Assembly: GCF_009708035.1 (NCBI RefSeq)
Contig: NZ_WMBQ01000001.1
Coordinates: forward strand, 2,485,501-2,549,500
Origin: Hyphomicrobium album
Lineage (GTDB): Bacteria; Pseudomonadota; Alphaproteobacteria; Rhizobiales; Hyphomicrobiaceae
Direction: 5' to 3'
Length of the DNA: 64,000 nucleotides
The notes under the pieces: model-generated
Database searches by the model: none
Seen by the model: only the letters and a program-made list of their open reading frames with translations
What the model was told of the DNA's origin: nothing
Shown: positions 27,593-38,621 of the stretch, piece by piece
Layout: every line of letters begins with the position of its first letter
Position numbering within the stretch: the stretch's first letter is position 1
Made by a program: the position numbers and the translations under genes

Positions 27593-29590
27593 TCAGGCCG
27601 CCGCGGACGGCACGGCGGCGGGGCGCTCGACCGCCGGCCGTGGCGAGCTCTCCGGCAGCTCGCACAGGCCGCCACCGAGGTAGAGGTGGTGCCAAAGCTG
27701 CGTCGACAGCACGCCGGTGAGGCCCATCTTGAGAAACACGTTGATCTTCGAGCCCTCGCCGCGGCTGATGGCTTCGTAATCGCGCAGAACGGTATCCGTG
27801 TCGAAGTAGCCGGTGCGATTGAGCGACTCGCGGCTCATGAGCCCGCGCACGTACTCCGGCGGATCGACGAAGAAGGATTCCGCCAGCGGCGCGCGGAACA
27901 TGCCCTTCTTGCGGAAGGCGGCCTCCTTCGGCAACAGCCGGGCGGCGGCCTGGCGCAACAGATACTTGTCGCGGGTGAGGCCGCGCAGCTTCAACGAGGG
28001 ATGCAGCTTCGACACGTAGTCGATGACGTCCTCGTCGAGGAACGGGTAGCGGGTCTCGACGCTGTTGGCCATGGCGACGCGGTCGCCCTTGTGGTTCAGC
28101 AGCAGGCCGGCGAGATGGATCTTGTAGCCGTAGTAGAGCGACTGGTTCAGCGGGCTCCAGCGGCGCACGCGCTCGGTCTCGATCGGCACGTCCTCGTAGG
28201 CGACGTAGTCGCCGAGGCGATCCTTCATGGCGGCGGAGAAGTAGCGGTCGCGCGACTGCGAAACGAGGTGATAGATGAGCGTCTGGGCGTGGGCGCGGCC
28301 CATCATCCCGTCGATGCGCTTCAGCTGCGCGTGGCTCATGTGCGGCGACATGCGCCGGCGGAACATGCGGTTCAACGTGTCGGACGCATTCGTGCCGCCG
28401 ACGTCCATGAAGTAGCTGAGCTTGCGCAGCTTGAACCAGATGTAGCCGGCGAACGCCTCGTCCGAGCCTTCGCCGGTGAGCGCCACCTTGTAGCCCTGGT
28501 CGTGCACCTCCTGCGACAGGCGCCACAGCGCCGCGCACGACGTGTCGATCACCGGGCAGTCGGCGGAAGCGATGAGCTGCGGATAGGTGTTGGCGATGAC
28601 GGTGCTGTCGGAGCGCAGGATGGTCGGCAGGCTGCCGATAGCACGCGCGGTGAACAGCGCGTCGGTAGTCTCGTCGAGGCCCTTGCCGGGCACCTGGATG
28701 GTGAAGCTCGGCACCGGCGAGCCGCGCAGCTTCGAGGCGGTGGCGAGGACGTAAGCGGAATCGACGCCGCCTGAGAGATAGCCGACGACCGGAACGTCGG
28801 CGCGCAGGCGGATTTCGACGGCGCGGCGGAAGCGCGCCTCGAACTCGTCGATCGCGGTTTCGATATTGCGCGGGTTCTCTTCGCTGCCGGCATCGGGGAA
28901 ATCGAAGTCCCAGTAGCGGCGCTCGACGATCTCGGTGGCCTTGCCGTCGCGGCGGAAGGCGATCTTGAGATAGTGCCCGGGCAGCAGCGACTGCACGCCT
29001 TCGAACATCGTGCGGCGCGTGCCCATGGCGAAGAACGTGAAGAGCTGGTCGAGCCCGCGCGGATCGGCGGTGGCGGCAACGGCACCGGACGCGAGGATCG
29101 CCTTGATCTCGGAGCCGAAGAACATCCAGTCGCCCTGCCGGCTCCAATGCAGCGGGCAGATGCCGACGCGGTCGCGGGCGAGAAAGATGGTGCGCTTGGT
29201 GAAGTCAACTAGCGCGATGGCGAACTGGCCCTTCAAGTGCTCGAAGACACCTTCGCCGTATTCCTCGTAGAGGTGGACGATGATCTCGGTGTCGGTGTGC
29301 GTGCGGAAGACGTGGCCCTTGGCCTCGAGCTCCGCCTTGCGCTCGGGATAGTCGAACAGCTCGCCGTTGTAGACGACGGCGATGGTGCCATCCTCGTTGA
29401 AGATCGGCTGCGAGCCGTCGCCAAGGCCGATGATCGACAGGCGGCGGTTGGCGAAGCCGAAGCCGGGACGGACGAGGTAGCCGTCCGCGTCGGGGCCGCG
29501 GTGCCAGATCGCATCCGCCATCTTCTGCAGCATCCCCGCGTCGGGCTGCCGCTTACCGGTGAGGTCGATCAGTCCTGCGATGCCGCACAT
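27593..29590 (-). CDS. asnB: Asparagine synthetase (glutamine-hydrolysing), AsnB type
   Basis: This enzyme makes asparagine, or amidates a related carboxylate, using glutamine and ATP. The 665-residue protein begins with the glutaminase Cys2 (MCGIAGL), has the HRGPDADGY and YNGELFDYPERKAEL parts of the N-terminal amidotransferase domain, and then the ATP pyrophosphate loop SGGVDS (residues 273-278). TGEGSDEAFAGY and SVETRYPFLD mark the synthetase domain. It is longer than minimal AsnB and fits the group used in either metabolism or surface-polymer modification. No polysaccharide genes are nearby, which favours metabolism. Confidence 0.9.
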   Translation of the reverse strand: MCGIAGLIDLTGKRQPDAGMLQKMADAIWHRGPDADGYLVRPGFGFANRRLSIIGLGDGSQPIFNEDGTIAVVYNGELFDYPERKAELEAKGHVFRTHTDTEIIVHLYEEYGEGVFEHLKGQFAIALVDFTKRTIFLARDRVGICPLHWSRQGDWMFFGSEIKAILASGAVAATADPRGLDQLFTFFAMGTRRTMFEGVQSLLPGHYLKIAFRRDGKATEIVERRYWDFDFPDAGSEENPRNIETAIDEFEARFRRAVEIRLRADVPVVGYLSGGVDSAYVLATASKLRGSPVPSFTIQVPGKGLDETTDALFTARAIGSLPTILRSDSTVIANTYPQLIASADCPVIDTSCAALWRLSQEVHDQGYKVALTGEGSDEAFAGYIWFKLRKLSYFMDVGGTNASDTLNRMFRRRMSPHMSHAQLKRIDGMMGRAHAQTLIYHLVSQSRDRYFSAAMKDRLGDYVAYEDVPIETERVRRWSPLNQSLYYGYKIHLAGLLLNHKGDRVAMANSVETRYPFLDEDVIDYVSKLHPSLKLRGLTRDKYLLRQAAARLLPKEAAFRKKGMFRAPLAESFFVDPPEYVRGLMSRESLNRTGYFDTDTVLRDYEAISRGEGSKINVFLKMGLTGVLSTQLWHHLYLGGGLCELPESSPRPAVERPAAVPSAAA

Positions 29591-29751
29591 AGTTCCTCGT
29601 GTCGAAAGGCGCGTGGCGATTCGGCTCTAGGCCGTAGTCCACCTTGGCCGGGTAAATGGCTAGTTACGCAACGTCGCAAATGGCGCCGATCCGGCGATTC
29701 GTTGTCCGACCAACTTTATCATGGGCCGGCGGTCTGCAGGGAAAAGTCGCA

Positions 29752-30492
29752 TCAAATGAGGCGCAGGGCCTTGAGGCTCGCATGTCCTTCACGCCCAACA
29801 ATAATGTGGTCGTGAACGGCGATCCCCAGCGGGGCCGCGGTTGCGACGATTTGCTTCGTCATGTCGACGTCCGCGCGGGACGGCGTCGGGTCGCCCGAGG
29901 GGTGATTGTGGACGAGAATTATCGCGGTTGCAGATAACTCCAGCGCGCGCTTCACCACCTCGCGCACGTAGACGGGCGTGTGGTCGACGGTGCCCTGCTG
30001 CTGGACCTCGTCGGCGATGAGCCGATTGCGCTTGTCGAGGAACAGGATGCGGAACTGCTCGCGGTGCTCGTAGCTTTGCGCCGCGAATAGGTAGTCGAGC
30101 ACTTGCTTCGAGGATGCGAGTGCCGGGCGCTGCACCAGCTCGGAGCGCATCATGCGCAGCGCTGCGGCGCGGACGAGCTTCAGCTCGGTGACGACGCTGT
30201 CGCCCACGCCGTCCACTTCCTTGAGGCGCGGGTCGGGTGCGTTGACCACCTCGGCGAAGCTGCCGAAGCGGGCGAGCAGGCGCTTGGCGATGCCCTTGGT
30301 GTCGCGCCGCGGCAGCGCCCGGAACAACACCAGCTCCAACAGCTCGTAGTCGGGCAACGCATCGGCGCCGCCCTTGCGGAAGCGCTCGCGCAGCCGCTGG
30401 CGATGCCCGCTGTGGTCCGGTAGCGGCGCTTCTAAAAAGGAGCCTTGCCTGTCAGCGCCAGCCTTGCCGTCGATCTCGTCGCGATCCGGCAT
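29752..30492 (-). CDS. radC: RadC-family JAB/MPN domain protein
   Basis: The 246-residue protein carries a helix-hairpin-helix region ([24 protein letters not shown]) and a C-terminal JAB metal site [14 protein letters not shown], the HxH-x7-SxxD motif of deubiquitinase-like metalloproteases. RadC proteins were once linked to DNA repair, but their function is unclear. The site is intact, so it could be catalytic. It follows map on the same strand with 18 bases between, so cotranscription is likely. Confidence 0.92.
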   Translation of the reverse strand: MPDRDEIDGKAGADRQGSFLEAPLPDHSGHRQRLRERFRKGGADALPDYELLELVLFRALPRRDTKGIAKRLLARFGSFAEVVNAPDPRLKEVDGVGDSVVTELKLVRAAALRMMRSELVQRPALASSKQVLDYLFAAQSYEHREQFRILFLDKRNRLIADEVQQQGTVDHTPVYVREVVKRALELSATAIILVHNHPSGDPTPSRADVDMTKQIVATAAPLGIAVHDHIIVGREGHASLKALRLI

Positions 30493-30510
30493 GGCGCACG
30501 CCCAGCATCC

Positions 30511-31332
30511 CTAGTTCTGGAAGTGCGGGAAATCGATGCCGGCGGGCGAGTGGGTGAAGACCTCGACCCCGGTCTCGGTGACGCCCACGCTGTGCTCGAA
30601 CTGCGCCGACAGCTCGCGGTCGCGGGTGACGGCGGTCCAGCCGTCGGGCAGCACCTTCACGTGGGGGCGCCCGAGGTTGATCATCGGCTCGATGGTGAAG
30701 AGCATGCCCGGCTCGAGCACGACGCCTTCGCCGACCTCGCCGTAGTGCAGGATGTTGGGGCGATCGTGGAACACGCGCCCCAGGCCGTGGCCGCAGAAGT
30801 CGCGCACGATCGAGCAGCGCTCGGCCTCGGCGTACGCCTGGATGGCGGCACCGATGTGCCCGGTGGTGTTGCCGGGGCGGACCTGGGCAATGCCGCGCTG
30901 CAGGGCCTCGTAGGTGACGGTGATCAGGCGTTCGGCGCGGCGCCCGATCGGCCCGACCGGATACATGCGGCTCGTGTCGCCGTGCCACCCGTCGACGATC
31001 AGCGTCACATCGATGTTGACGATGTCGCCCTCGCGCAGGGGTTTTGGCCCCGGAATGCCGTGGCAGACGACGTGGTTGATCGAGGTGCAGATGGCCTTGG
31101 GGAACCCGCGGTAGTTGAGCGGCGCCGGATAGGCTTTGTGGTCGAGGGCGAAGGCGAGGACGCGCTCGTCGAGCTCCTCGGTGGTGACGCCCGGCTTCAC
31201 GTGCTCGGTCAGCATATCGAGCGCAGCGGCGGCGAGCTGGCCTGCCTTGCGCATGCCGGCAAAGGCCTCCGGGCCGTGACGCCTGACCTTCCCATCGCGG
31301 TCGGGTGCGCGACCGACTTCCACGTTCGACAT
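30511..31332 (-). CDS. map: Methionine aminopeptidase, type I
   Basis: The enzyme removes the initiator methionine from nascent proteins. The 273-residue protein has the five metal ligands in order: Asp in VNIDVTLIVDGWHGDTSRMY (two Asp), His in DFCGHGLGRVFHD, Glu in FTIEPMI and Glu in QFEHSVGVTE. The ATG at 31332 is chosen, with CAGGAT upstream; a longer frame extends into the space after rplS. It lies between rplS and radC on the minus strand, although a terminator separates it from rplS. Confidence 0.95.
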   Translation of the reverse strand: MSNVEVGRAPDRDGKVRRHGPEAFAGMRKAGQLAAAALDMLTEHVKPGVTTEELDERVLAFALDHKAYPAPLNYRGFPKAICTSINHVVCHGIPGPKPLREGDIVNIDVTLIVDGWHGDTSRMYPVGPIGRRAERLITVTYEALQRGIAQVRPGNTTGHIGAAIQAYAEAERCSIVRDFCGHGLGRVFHDRPNILHYGEVGEGVVLEPGMLFTIEPMINLGRPHVKVLPDGWTAVTRDRELSAQFEHSVGVTETGVEVFTHSPAGIDFPHFQN

Positions 31333-31396
31333 TCGGCAGATCCTGACGGCCCCCAGCGGGCCGGCCCTCAAATGTAGTGCAAATTGCGGGGGGCGC

Positions 31397-31428
31397 AATA
31401 AACGAACGGCGCGCCGATGGCGCGCCGT
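31397..31428 (-). terminator. Terminator after rplS
   Basis: On the minus strand a perfect ten-pair stem, ACGGCGCGCC/GGCGCGCCGT (31406-31428), with a three-base loop is followed by TCGTTTATT. It lies 28 bases after the rplS stop codon and should end the ribosomal-protein transcript before map. Confidence 0.8.
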
Positions 31429-31455
31429 GTCGGTAAACCAACTTGAAAGTAAGCC

Positions 31456-32109
31456 TTAGGCCTTCGCCTCTTCCTCGGCCGGAACCTCGGCAGCGGAGGC
31501 CTCAGTGATGAGCGTCTGTGCCTGACCGACCCAGTCGTCCTTCTCGATGCGACCGCCGAGCTGCAGCGTCTCGTCGAGGTTGGCGATGTCGTCGTCCGAC
31601 AGGTTGGCGATCTGCTCGAGCTTGATGGCATTGAGCTGGCGCAGGCGGGCGGCGAGATCGGCGTCGATGCCCTTGATCTGCGTCAGATCATCCGGCTCGC
31701 CCTTCTGCTTCTTGAAGCCCTTCCAGGCGGCGTTAAGGCGGCGGGCGCGAGCATCCGAACGCTCGGCGATGCGCGCCGACTTACCGCGGCGGCCACGCAG
31801 ATAGTAGAGCTTGGCGCGGCGAACCTTGCCGCGACGGATGACCTCGATCTCGGCGATGTAGGGAGAGTAGACCGGGAAGACGCGCTCGACGCCCTCGCCG
31901 TAGGAGATCTTGCGGACCGTGAAGTTCTCGTTGATGCCGGCGCCGGAGCGGCCGATCACGACGCCCTCGTAGGCCTGGGTGCGGACGTTGTCGCCCTCGA
32001 TCACCTTCACCATGACCTTGACGGTGTCGCCGGGGCCGAACTCGGGCACGCCGCGCTTCGCCGTGACGGCGCTCATCTGCTCGCGCTCGATCTCTTGGAT
32101 AACGTTCAT
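31456..32109 (-). CDS. rplS: 50S ribosomal protein L19 with C-terminal helix-hairpin extension
   Basis: L19 sits at the subunit interface of the 50S ribosome. Residues 1-125 are standard L19 ([49 protein letters not shown]). After that the protein runs on to 217 residues. The tail (about 140-200) contains [19 protein letters not shown] and [15 protein letters not shown], matching the helix-hairpin tails seen on some alphaproteobacterial L21 and NuoE proteins. The last 15 residues are Glu/Ala-rich. The ATG at 32109 gives the known MNVIQEIE start. Its usual operon partner trmD is separated by a convergent gene. Confidence 0.93.
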   Translation of the reverse strand: MNVIQEIEREQMSAVTAKRGVPEFGPGDTVKVMVKVIEGDNVRTQAYEGVVIGRSGAGINENFTVRKISYGEGVERVFPVYSPYIAEIEVIRRGKVRRAKLYYLRGRRGKSARIAERSDARARRLNAAWKGFKKQKGEPDDLTQIKGIDADLAARLRQLNAIKLEQIANLSDDDIANLDETLQLGGRIEKDDWVGQAQTLITEASAAEVPAEEEAKA

Positions 32110-32276
32110 GGAGCACCTAAACCGTAGAAATAGGCCATCGAGGCACGGCGACAGGCCGGCACCCCTAAACGGCAAGCCTTGGGGAATTTGCCCGGGTCAT
32201 AGCCCAAACATACTGGCTTGTCGATATGGTCCTTGCGGCGACAGAAATTTCAGCACCCACCGATTGCGGAGGACAC

Positions 32277-32663
32277 ATGCCGTACGCGCGCCCGGCCCTG
32301 TTTCTGGCCATCTTAACTGCGGCCATCGGTCTTGGCGAACTCGTCTACTTCAGCGCCGGATACCTGCCCCGCCAGTGGCTGCCGATCATCCTCTGGGCGG
32401 CCGTGCCGGCGCTGCTCTTCTATTGGCTGGCCAGCCGCTTCGTGCGCTCGGTCGCTGCCGCGCGGATCGTTTGCACGGCTCTGGGGCTGGCCCTGGCGAT
32501 CGGCGCCTACGGCGCATGGGACGTCACGTTAGGGCCGGGGAGAAACGAGAGCCTCAGCGGCCTGATCTTGCTCGGCGTGCCGGTCTATCAGAATGCGCTG
32601 TTTCTGGCCGGGCTACTCATTGCCTGGATCGTCGAGCGGCGCTTCAAGTCGGCCGCCGTCTAG
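32277..32663 (+). CDS. Small four-helix membrane protein between rplS and trmD
   Basis: The 128-residue protein has four hydrophobic helices (about residues 6-24, 33-50, 57-77 and 90-115) and no motif I recognise. GGAGGA (32268-32273) gives a strong ribosome binding site for the ATG at 32277. The gene runs opposite to the rplS and trmD genes on either side, and its last 20 bases overlap the 3' end of trmD. In many bacteria trmD and rplS are adjacent in one operon, so this gene looks like a later insertion. Confidence 0.65.
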   Translation: MPYARPALFLAILTAAIGLGELVYFSAGYLPRQWLPIILWAAVPALLFYWLASRFVRSVAAARIVCTALGLALAIGAYGAWDVTLGPGRNESLSGLILLGVPVYQNALFLAGLLIAWIVERRFKSAAV

Positions 32664-33378
32664 GCAGCCGCGCCGCGAGATCCGGGCGGCGTTCGGCGGT
32701 GACGCGCTCCGCTTCCGCGTGCCGCCACTCGGCGATCTTCTTGTGGTCGCCGGAGAGAAGCACGTCGGGAATTGTGCGGCCCTCCCACTCGCGCGGCTTC
32801 GTATACTGCGGATACTCGAGGAGCCCGCCCTCGAAGCTTTCCTCGCTCAGCGAGCCTTCAGCGCCGATCACGCCGGGCAAAAGGCGCACGCACGCGTCGA
32901 TGAGCACCATGGCGGCAAGCTCGCCGCCCGACAGCACGTAGTCGCCGATCGAGACTTCGCGGATCTGCCGGGCGGCGAGCACGCGCTCGTCGACGCCCTC
33001 GAAGCGCCCGGCGAGCAACAGCACGCCCGGACCGGCGATGAGTTCGCGCGCCAGCGCCTGAGTGAGCGGCTCGCCGCGCGGCGAAAGGTAGATCAGCGGC
33101 GCGTCGGGTTCGGCGCCGCGCGCATGATCGATGGCGGCGGCAAGCACGTCGGCGCGCATCACCATGCCGGCGCCACCGCCGGCCGGGGTGTCGTCGACGG
33201 CGCGATGGCGGCCGAGGCCGAACTCGCGGATCGGCACGGTCGTGAGCGACCACACACCGGCTTCCAGCGCCTGGCCCGACAGCGAGATGCCGAGCGGCCC
33301 CGGAAACATCTCCGGAAACAGCGTCAGCACCGTTGCCCGCCACGGCGGGCGCTCACCTTTGCTTGGGAAGTGCGGCAT
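32644..33378 (-). CDS. trmD: TrmD, tRNA (guanine-N1)-methyltransferase
   Basis: TrmD methylates G37 of tRNAs and prevents frameshifting. The 244-residue SPOUT-family enzyme shows [20 protein letters not shown] at the start and the deep-knot SAM site ([36 protein letters not shown]). The Asp of [13 protein letters not shown] is part of the catalytic loop. Its stop codon overlaps the 3' end of the convergent membrane-protein gene by 20 bases, an unusual arrangement for an essential gene. Confidence 0.95.
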   Translation of the reverse strand: MPHFPSKGERPPWRATVLTLFPEMFPGPLGISLSGQALEAGVWSLTTVPIREFGLGRHRAVDDTPAGGGAGMVMRADVLAAAIDHARGAEPDAPLIYLSPRGEPLTQALARELIAGPGVLLLAGRFEGVDERVLAARQIREVSIGDYVLSGGELAAMVLIDACVRLLPGVIGAEGSLSEESFEGGLLEYPQYTKPREWEGRTIPDVLLSGDHKKIAEWRHAEAERVTAERRPDLAARLPRRRPT

Positions 33379-33417
33379 GGGCAGACCTTACACCGGGTGC
33401 GGCCGCGCCGCTTGCCG

Positions 33418-33705
33418 TCAGACGCCTTCGACGACGACCATGTGCAGCGTACCGGCGCCCTGGCGCAGCTTCTTGGCCTCGGCGTATTCGGAGGAACTGG
33501 CGTAGCCGAGCGCGTTGTCGAAGCTGTCGAACTCGATGACGACGTTGCGGGGCAGGCCATCGCCCTCGACGATCTTCGCCTGACCACCGCCGACGATGCG
33601 GCGGCCACCGAATTTCTCGAGCGCGATTTTCGACTTCGCCACGTACTCCGCCCACTTCTCCGGGTTGGTCACCTCGGCGCGAACGATCACGTATCCTTTG
33701 GGCAT
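33418..33705 (-). CDS. DUF1330 protein
   Basis: The 95-residue protein has the DUF1330 dimeric ferredoxin-like pattern: KGYVIVRAEVTNPEKWAEY at the start and VIEFDSFDNALGYASSSEY in the middle. Function is unknown; relatives are small cytosolic alpha/beta-barrel proteins. GGAGGAG ahead of the ATG at 33705 decides the start against a longer frame. It lies between pyrF and trmD on the minus strand with 35-39 base gaps. Confidence 0.85.
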   Translation of the reverse strand: MPKGYVIVRAEVTNPEKWAEYVAKSKIALEKFGGRRIVGGGQAKIVEGDGLPRNVVIEFDSFDNALGYASSSEYAEAKKLRQGAGTLHMVVVEGV

Positions 33706-33740
33706 GTCGGCACTCCTCCCGTCGTTTCTAGCACTCGGCG

Positions 33741-34454
33741 TCAGCCGGGCAGCTCCGCTTCGCGGATGTGGTTGACAAAGGTTTCGGCGGCGAGCTTCGG
33801 GTCGTCCGCCTGGGTGATCGGGCGGCCAACGACGATGCAATCGGCGCCTGACGCAATGGCGTTGTCCGGCGTGGTGATCCGCTCCTGGTCGTCGGTGGAG
33901 CTGCCGGTCAGGCGGATACCGGGAGTGACGATGAGGAAGCCCGGGCCGATGGTGTCGCGGATGCGCCGGGCCTCCTGCCCCGAGGCGATCACGCCATCGA
34001 CGCCGGATTCGCGCGCGAGCTTGGCGCGATGCAAAACCAGGTCGGCGGGCGCGAGCGTGGATCCCTGCTGCTTCAGGTCATCGCCCGTGAGGTTGGTCAG
34101 CACGGTGACGGCGAGCAGCTTCAGCTTGCTCGAGCCGCGGCCGGCGACCGCGGCGCGCATGGTCTTGAGGTCGTGGCCGTGCACGGTGAGGACGTCGACG
34201 CCGATCTCGGTGACGTTGGCGACGGCGCGCTCGACGGTGGTGCCGATGTCGAGAAGCTTCATGTCGAGGAAGACCTTCTTGCCGTCGCTTTTCAGCGAGC
34301 GGGCGAGGTCGAGGCCGCCGGCGAACAGAAGCTCCAGCCCGACCTTGTAGAAGCTGACCGTGTCGCCGAGGCGCACGACGAGCCGCTGCGCTTCCTCGAC
34401 GGTCGGCATGTCGAGGGCGACGATCAGGCGATCTTTGGCGGTCCGGGAGGTCAT
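33741..34454 (-). CDS. pyrF: PyrF, orotidine 5'-phosphate decarboxylase
   Basis: PyrF makes UMP from OMP in the last step of pyrimidine synthesis. The 237-residue barrel has the opening strand LIVALDMP, the catalytic FLDMKLLDIGTT cluster (Asp-x-Lys-x-x-Asp) and the phosphate-binding VTPGIRL and VVGRPITQA strands. Length is typical. It is in a minus-strand run with the FMN reductase, dnaJ and dnaK genes upstream, as in several Hyphomicrobiales. Confidence 0.96.
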   Translation of the reverse strand: MTSRTAKDRLIVALDMPTVEEAQRLVVRLGDTVSFYKVGLELLFAGGLDLARSLKSDGKKVFLDMKLLDIGTTVERAVANVTEIGVDVLTVHGHDLKTMRAAVAGRGSSKLKLLAVTVLTNLTGDDLKQQGSTLAPADLVLHRAKLARESGVDGVIASGQEARRIRDTIGPGFLIVTPGIRLTGSSTDDQERITTPDNAIASGADCIVVGRPITQADDPKLAAETFVNHIREAELPG

Positions 34455-34484
34455 GATGGCAAGCGTGCTGGAGCTATCCGGCCG

Positions 34485-35072
34485 CTAGCCATGCAGCACA
34501 TGCGCGGCGCGCGCAAGCTTCTGGATCAGGGCCTTGAAGGCTTCCTGGCTGTCCTTGTTCTTGAGATGCCCATCCTCGCCGTACGCCTCCTTGGCACGCG
34601 GTACGGCGAACTGGTCGGGGAGGACAAGGGCGCCAAGACCAAGCTCCAGTACCTGGCGCACGGTGGTCAGGCTGCGCAGTCCGCCCATGCCGCCGTTCGA
34701 CGAAGAGCCGAGCGCGAAGACGCGCGTCTTGTAGACCTCGAAGCCACTGGGGCCCGGCTCGCGCACGTGGCTCACCCAGTCGAGCGTGTTTTTCAGCAGC
34801 GGCGTGATGGAGGCGTTGTACTCGGGGCTGGCGATGAAGATGCCGCTGTGTGCGGCCATGAGCTCTTTGAACTTGTGGGCGTTTTCGGGCTGGCCCTCGG
34901 CGGCTTCGAGGTCGGCGTTATAGATCGGCATCGGGTAGTCGCCGAGGTCGGCGAAGGTAGAGGGAATGCCGTTGGCGTCGGCGATCATGCTGCCGAGCCG
35001 CGCCAGTTGCTTGTTGAACGAGCCGGCGCGCGCCGAGCCGGCAAAGAAGAGAAGCCTTACCGAGCTCGTCAT
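34485..35072 (-). CDS. NADPH-dependent FMN reductase family protein
   Basis: The 195-residue flavodoxin-like protein has the phosphate-binding loop FFAGSARAGSFNKQLA at the N-terminus and the SPEYNASITPLLKNTLDWVS motif of the SsuE/ChrR family. It likely reduces FMN, quinones or nitro/chromate compounds with NAD(P)H. It starts 10 bases after dnaJ and ends 30 bases before pyrF, so it probably shares their transcript. Confidence 0.9.
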   Translation of the reverse strand: MTSSVRLLFFAGSARAGSFNKQLARLGSMIADANGIPSTFADLGDYPMPIYNADLEAAEGQPENAHKFKELMAAHSGIFIASPEYNASITPLLKNTLDWVSHVREPGPSGFEVYKTRVFALGSSSNGGMGGLRSLTTVRQVLELGLGALVLPDQFAVPRAKEAYGEDGHLKNKDSQEAFKALIQKLARAAHVLHG

Positions 35073-35082
35073 CGTTCCCGCC

Positions 35083-36222
35083 CTAGCTGCCCTTGCCCTC
35101 GAAGAAGTCTTTGACGCGCGCGAAGAATCCGGCGCTCTCCGGGCTCGTCTCCTTGTGGCTCTCGCTCTCGAATTCCTCCAGCAGCTCGCGCTGGCGCTTG
35201 GTCAGGCTCTTCGGCGTCTCGACCTCGACCTGGATGTACATGTCGCCGTTCACCTTGGAGCGCAGCACCGGCATGCCCTTGCCCTTCAGGCGGAACTGTT
35301 TGCCGCTTTCCGAGCCCTCCGGGATCTTGATGCGCGTTGCGCCGCCTTCGACGGTCGGCACCTCGATCTGGCCGCCGAGCGCCGCGGTGGTCATGGCGAT
35401 CGGCACCTTGCAGAAGATGTCGGCGCCGTCGCGCTGGAAGAACTCGTGCGGCTTGATCGACAGGAAGATGTAGAGGTCGCCGGCGGGACCGCCGCGCAGG
35501 CCGGCCTCGCCCTCACCCGCCAGCCTGATGCGCGTGCCGTCTTCCACCCCAGGCGGAATGTTGACGGAAAGCGTGCGCTCCTTGGTGACGCGGCCGGCGC
35601 CGTGGCACGTCTGGCAAGGGTCTTCGATAGTTTCGCCGCGGCCCTGACAACTCGGACAGGTGCGCTCGATAGTGAAGAAGCCCTGGCTGGCGCGCACTTT
35701 GCCATGACCGGCGCAGGTCGGGCAGGTGACCGGCTTGGTGCCGGTGCGGGCGCCGGAGCCGGAGCATGTTTCACAGGAAACCGAGGTCGGCACGCGGATC
35801 TGGGCGGTCTTGCCGACGTAGGCGTCCGACAGGCTGATCTCGAGATTGTAGCGCAGGTCGGCGCCGCGCTCGCGCGCCGTGCGCGATCGAGCTCCGCCGC
35901 CTCGGCGCCCACCCATGAACTCGCCGAACAGGTCGTCGAAGATGTCCGACATGGACGAGGCGAAGTCCGGGCCGAAGCCGCGTCCGCCGCCGCCGTGCTC
36001 GAAGGCAGCATGTCCGAAGTGGTCGTAGGCCGCGCGCTTCTGCGGGTCCTTCAGGACCTCGTAGGCCTCGTTCAGCTCCTTGAATCGGACCTCGGCGTGC
36101 GTATCGCCGGGATTGCGGTCGGGGTGGAGTTCCTTGGCGAGCCGCCGATAGGCGGTCTTGAGCTCTTGCTCGCTCGCCCCCCGGGCAAGCCCGAGCGTCT
36201 CATAGTAGTCGCGCTTGGCCAT
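35083..36222 (-). CDS. dnaJ: DnaJ, Hsp40 co-chaperone
   Basis: DnaJ delivers unfolded clients to DnaK and stimulates its ATPase. The 379-residue type A protein has the J domain with HPD ([10 protein letters not shown]), a short Gly-rich linker (GGGGRGFG), four CxxCxGxG zinc repeats ([32 protein letters not shown]) and the two beta-sandwich client domains. The ATG at 36222 is the conserved MAKRDYYE start. dnaK lies 214 bases upstream with a putative terminator between. Confidence 0.97.
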   Translation of the reverse strand: MAKRDYYETLGLARGASEQELKTAYRRLAKELHPDRNPGDTHAEVRFKELNEAYEVLKDPQKRAAYDHFGHAAFEHGGGGRGFGPDFASSMSDIFDDLFGEFMGGRRGGGARSRTARERGADLRYNLEISLSDAYVGKTAQIRVPTSVSCETCSGSGARTGTKPVTCPTCAGHGKVRASQGFFTIERTCPSCQGRGETIEDPCQTCHGAGRVTKERTLSVNIPPGVEDGTRIRLAGEGEAGLRGGPAGDLYIFLSIKPHEFFQRDGADIFCKVPIAMTTAALGGQIEVPTVEGGATRIKIPEGSESGKQFRLKGKGMPVLRSKVNGDMYIQVEVETPKSLTKRQRELLEEFESESHKETSPESAGFFARVKDFFEGKGS

Positions 36223-36375
36223 GTTCAGCGCGGGTCCTTCGGTCTCGTGCACGATGCAACTACCCTGTCGTTGGGAGATAGCGATGTTTTCGGCGCGGGG
36301 GAAGGGCGAGCCGCTGTTGGGGATATGTGGAGCCTGCTGCGTGTGGCCGCAACCGGGGGTGGCCGGCGGCCGCGC

Positions 36376-36407
36376 CTAAAACAGAGCCCAGCCTTTCGGC
36401 CGGGCTC
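36376..36407 (-). terminator. Possible terminator between dnaK and dnaJ
   Basis: On the minus strand a ten-base stem with one mismatch (GAGCCCGGCC/GGCTGGGCTC, 36384-36407) and four-base loop is followed by TGTTTTAGG. It lies 30 bases after the dnaK stop and may be a partial terminator lowering dnaJ expression relative to dnaK. Confidence 0.6.
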
Positions 36408-36436
36408 CAAACGGTTTCCAAGTTGGTCGAGAGGCG

Positions 36437-38371
<1,935 letters not shown>

Positions 38372-38498
38372 GTTGCCTATCCTCATCCTTTTGCGGCAGA
38401 CCGCCCGGACCCGAGGTCTCGGCGTCCGATAAATCCAGTGGCGCGGGTGAGCGCGCCGAAGCGATCCCCTATGGAGCATTCAAACGGTAAACGCCGCT

Positions 38499-38526
38499 TA
38501 TATAAGGTGGCTTTTCCGAGGCGCAA
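38499..38526 (-). promoter_or_regulatory. Candidate dnaK promoter
   Basis: Within the AT-rich gap between grpE and dnaK, TTGCGC (38521-38526) and TATATA (38499-38504) are 16 bases apart on the minus strand, leaving a leader of about 120 bases. CTTATAT also resembles the -10 of heat-shock sigma-32 promoters in alphaproteobacteria, but a matching CTTGAA -35 is absent. No CIRCE inverted repeat was found here. Confidence 0.35.
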
Positions 38527-38621
38527 CGGGCCAGCGGCAGGCCCGCGCATTCAATTTTCCCCATCGTTCGACGGACTTATTCACGGCATTCGCTGCCAAT
38601 GCGACACGGGAGCGTACCGTA

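Noticed and set aside
27378-29147. Second long frame overlapping the asparagine synthetase gene
   Set aside because: It is a shifted frame on the same strand with Arg/Pro/His-rich translation; all catalytic motifs belong to the 27593-29590 frame.
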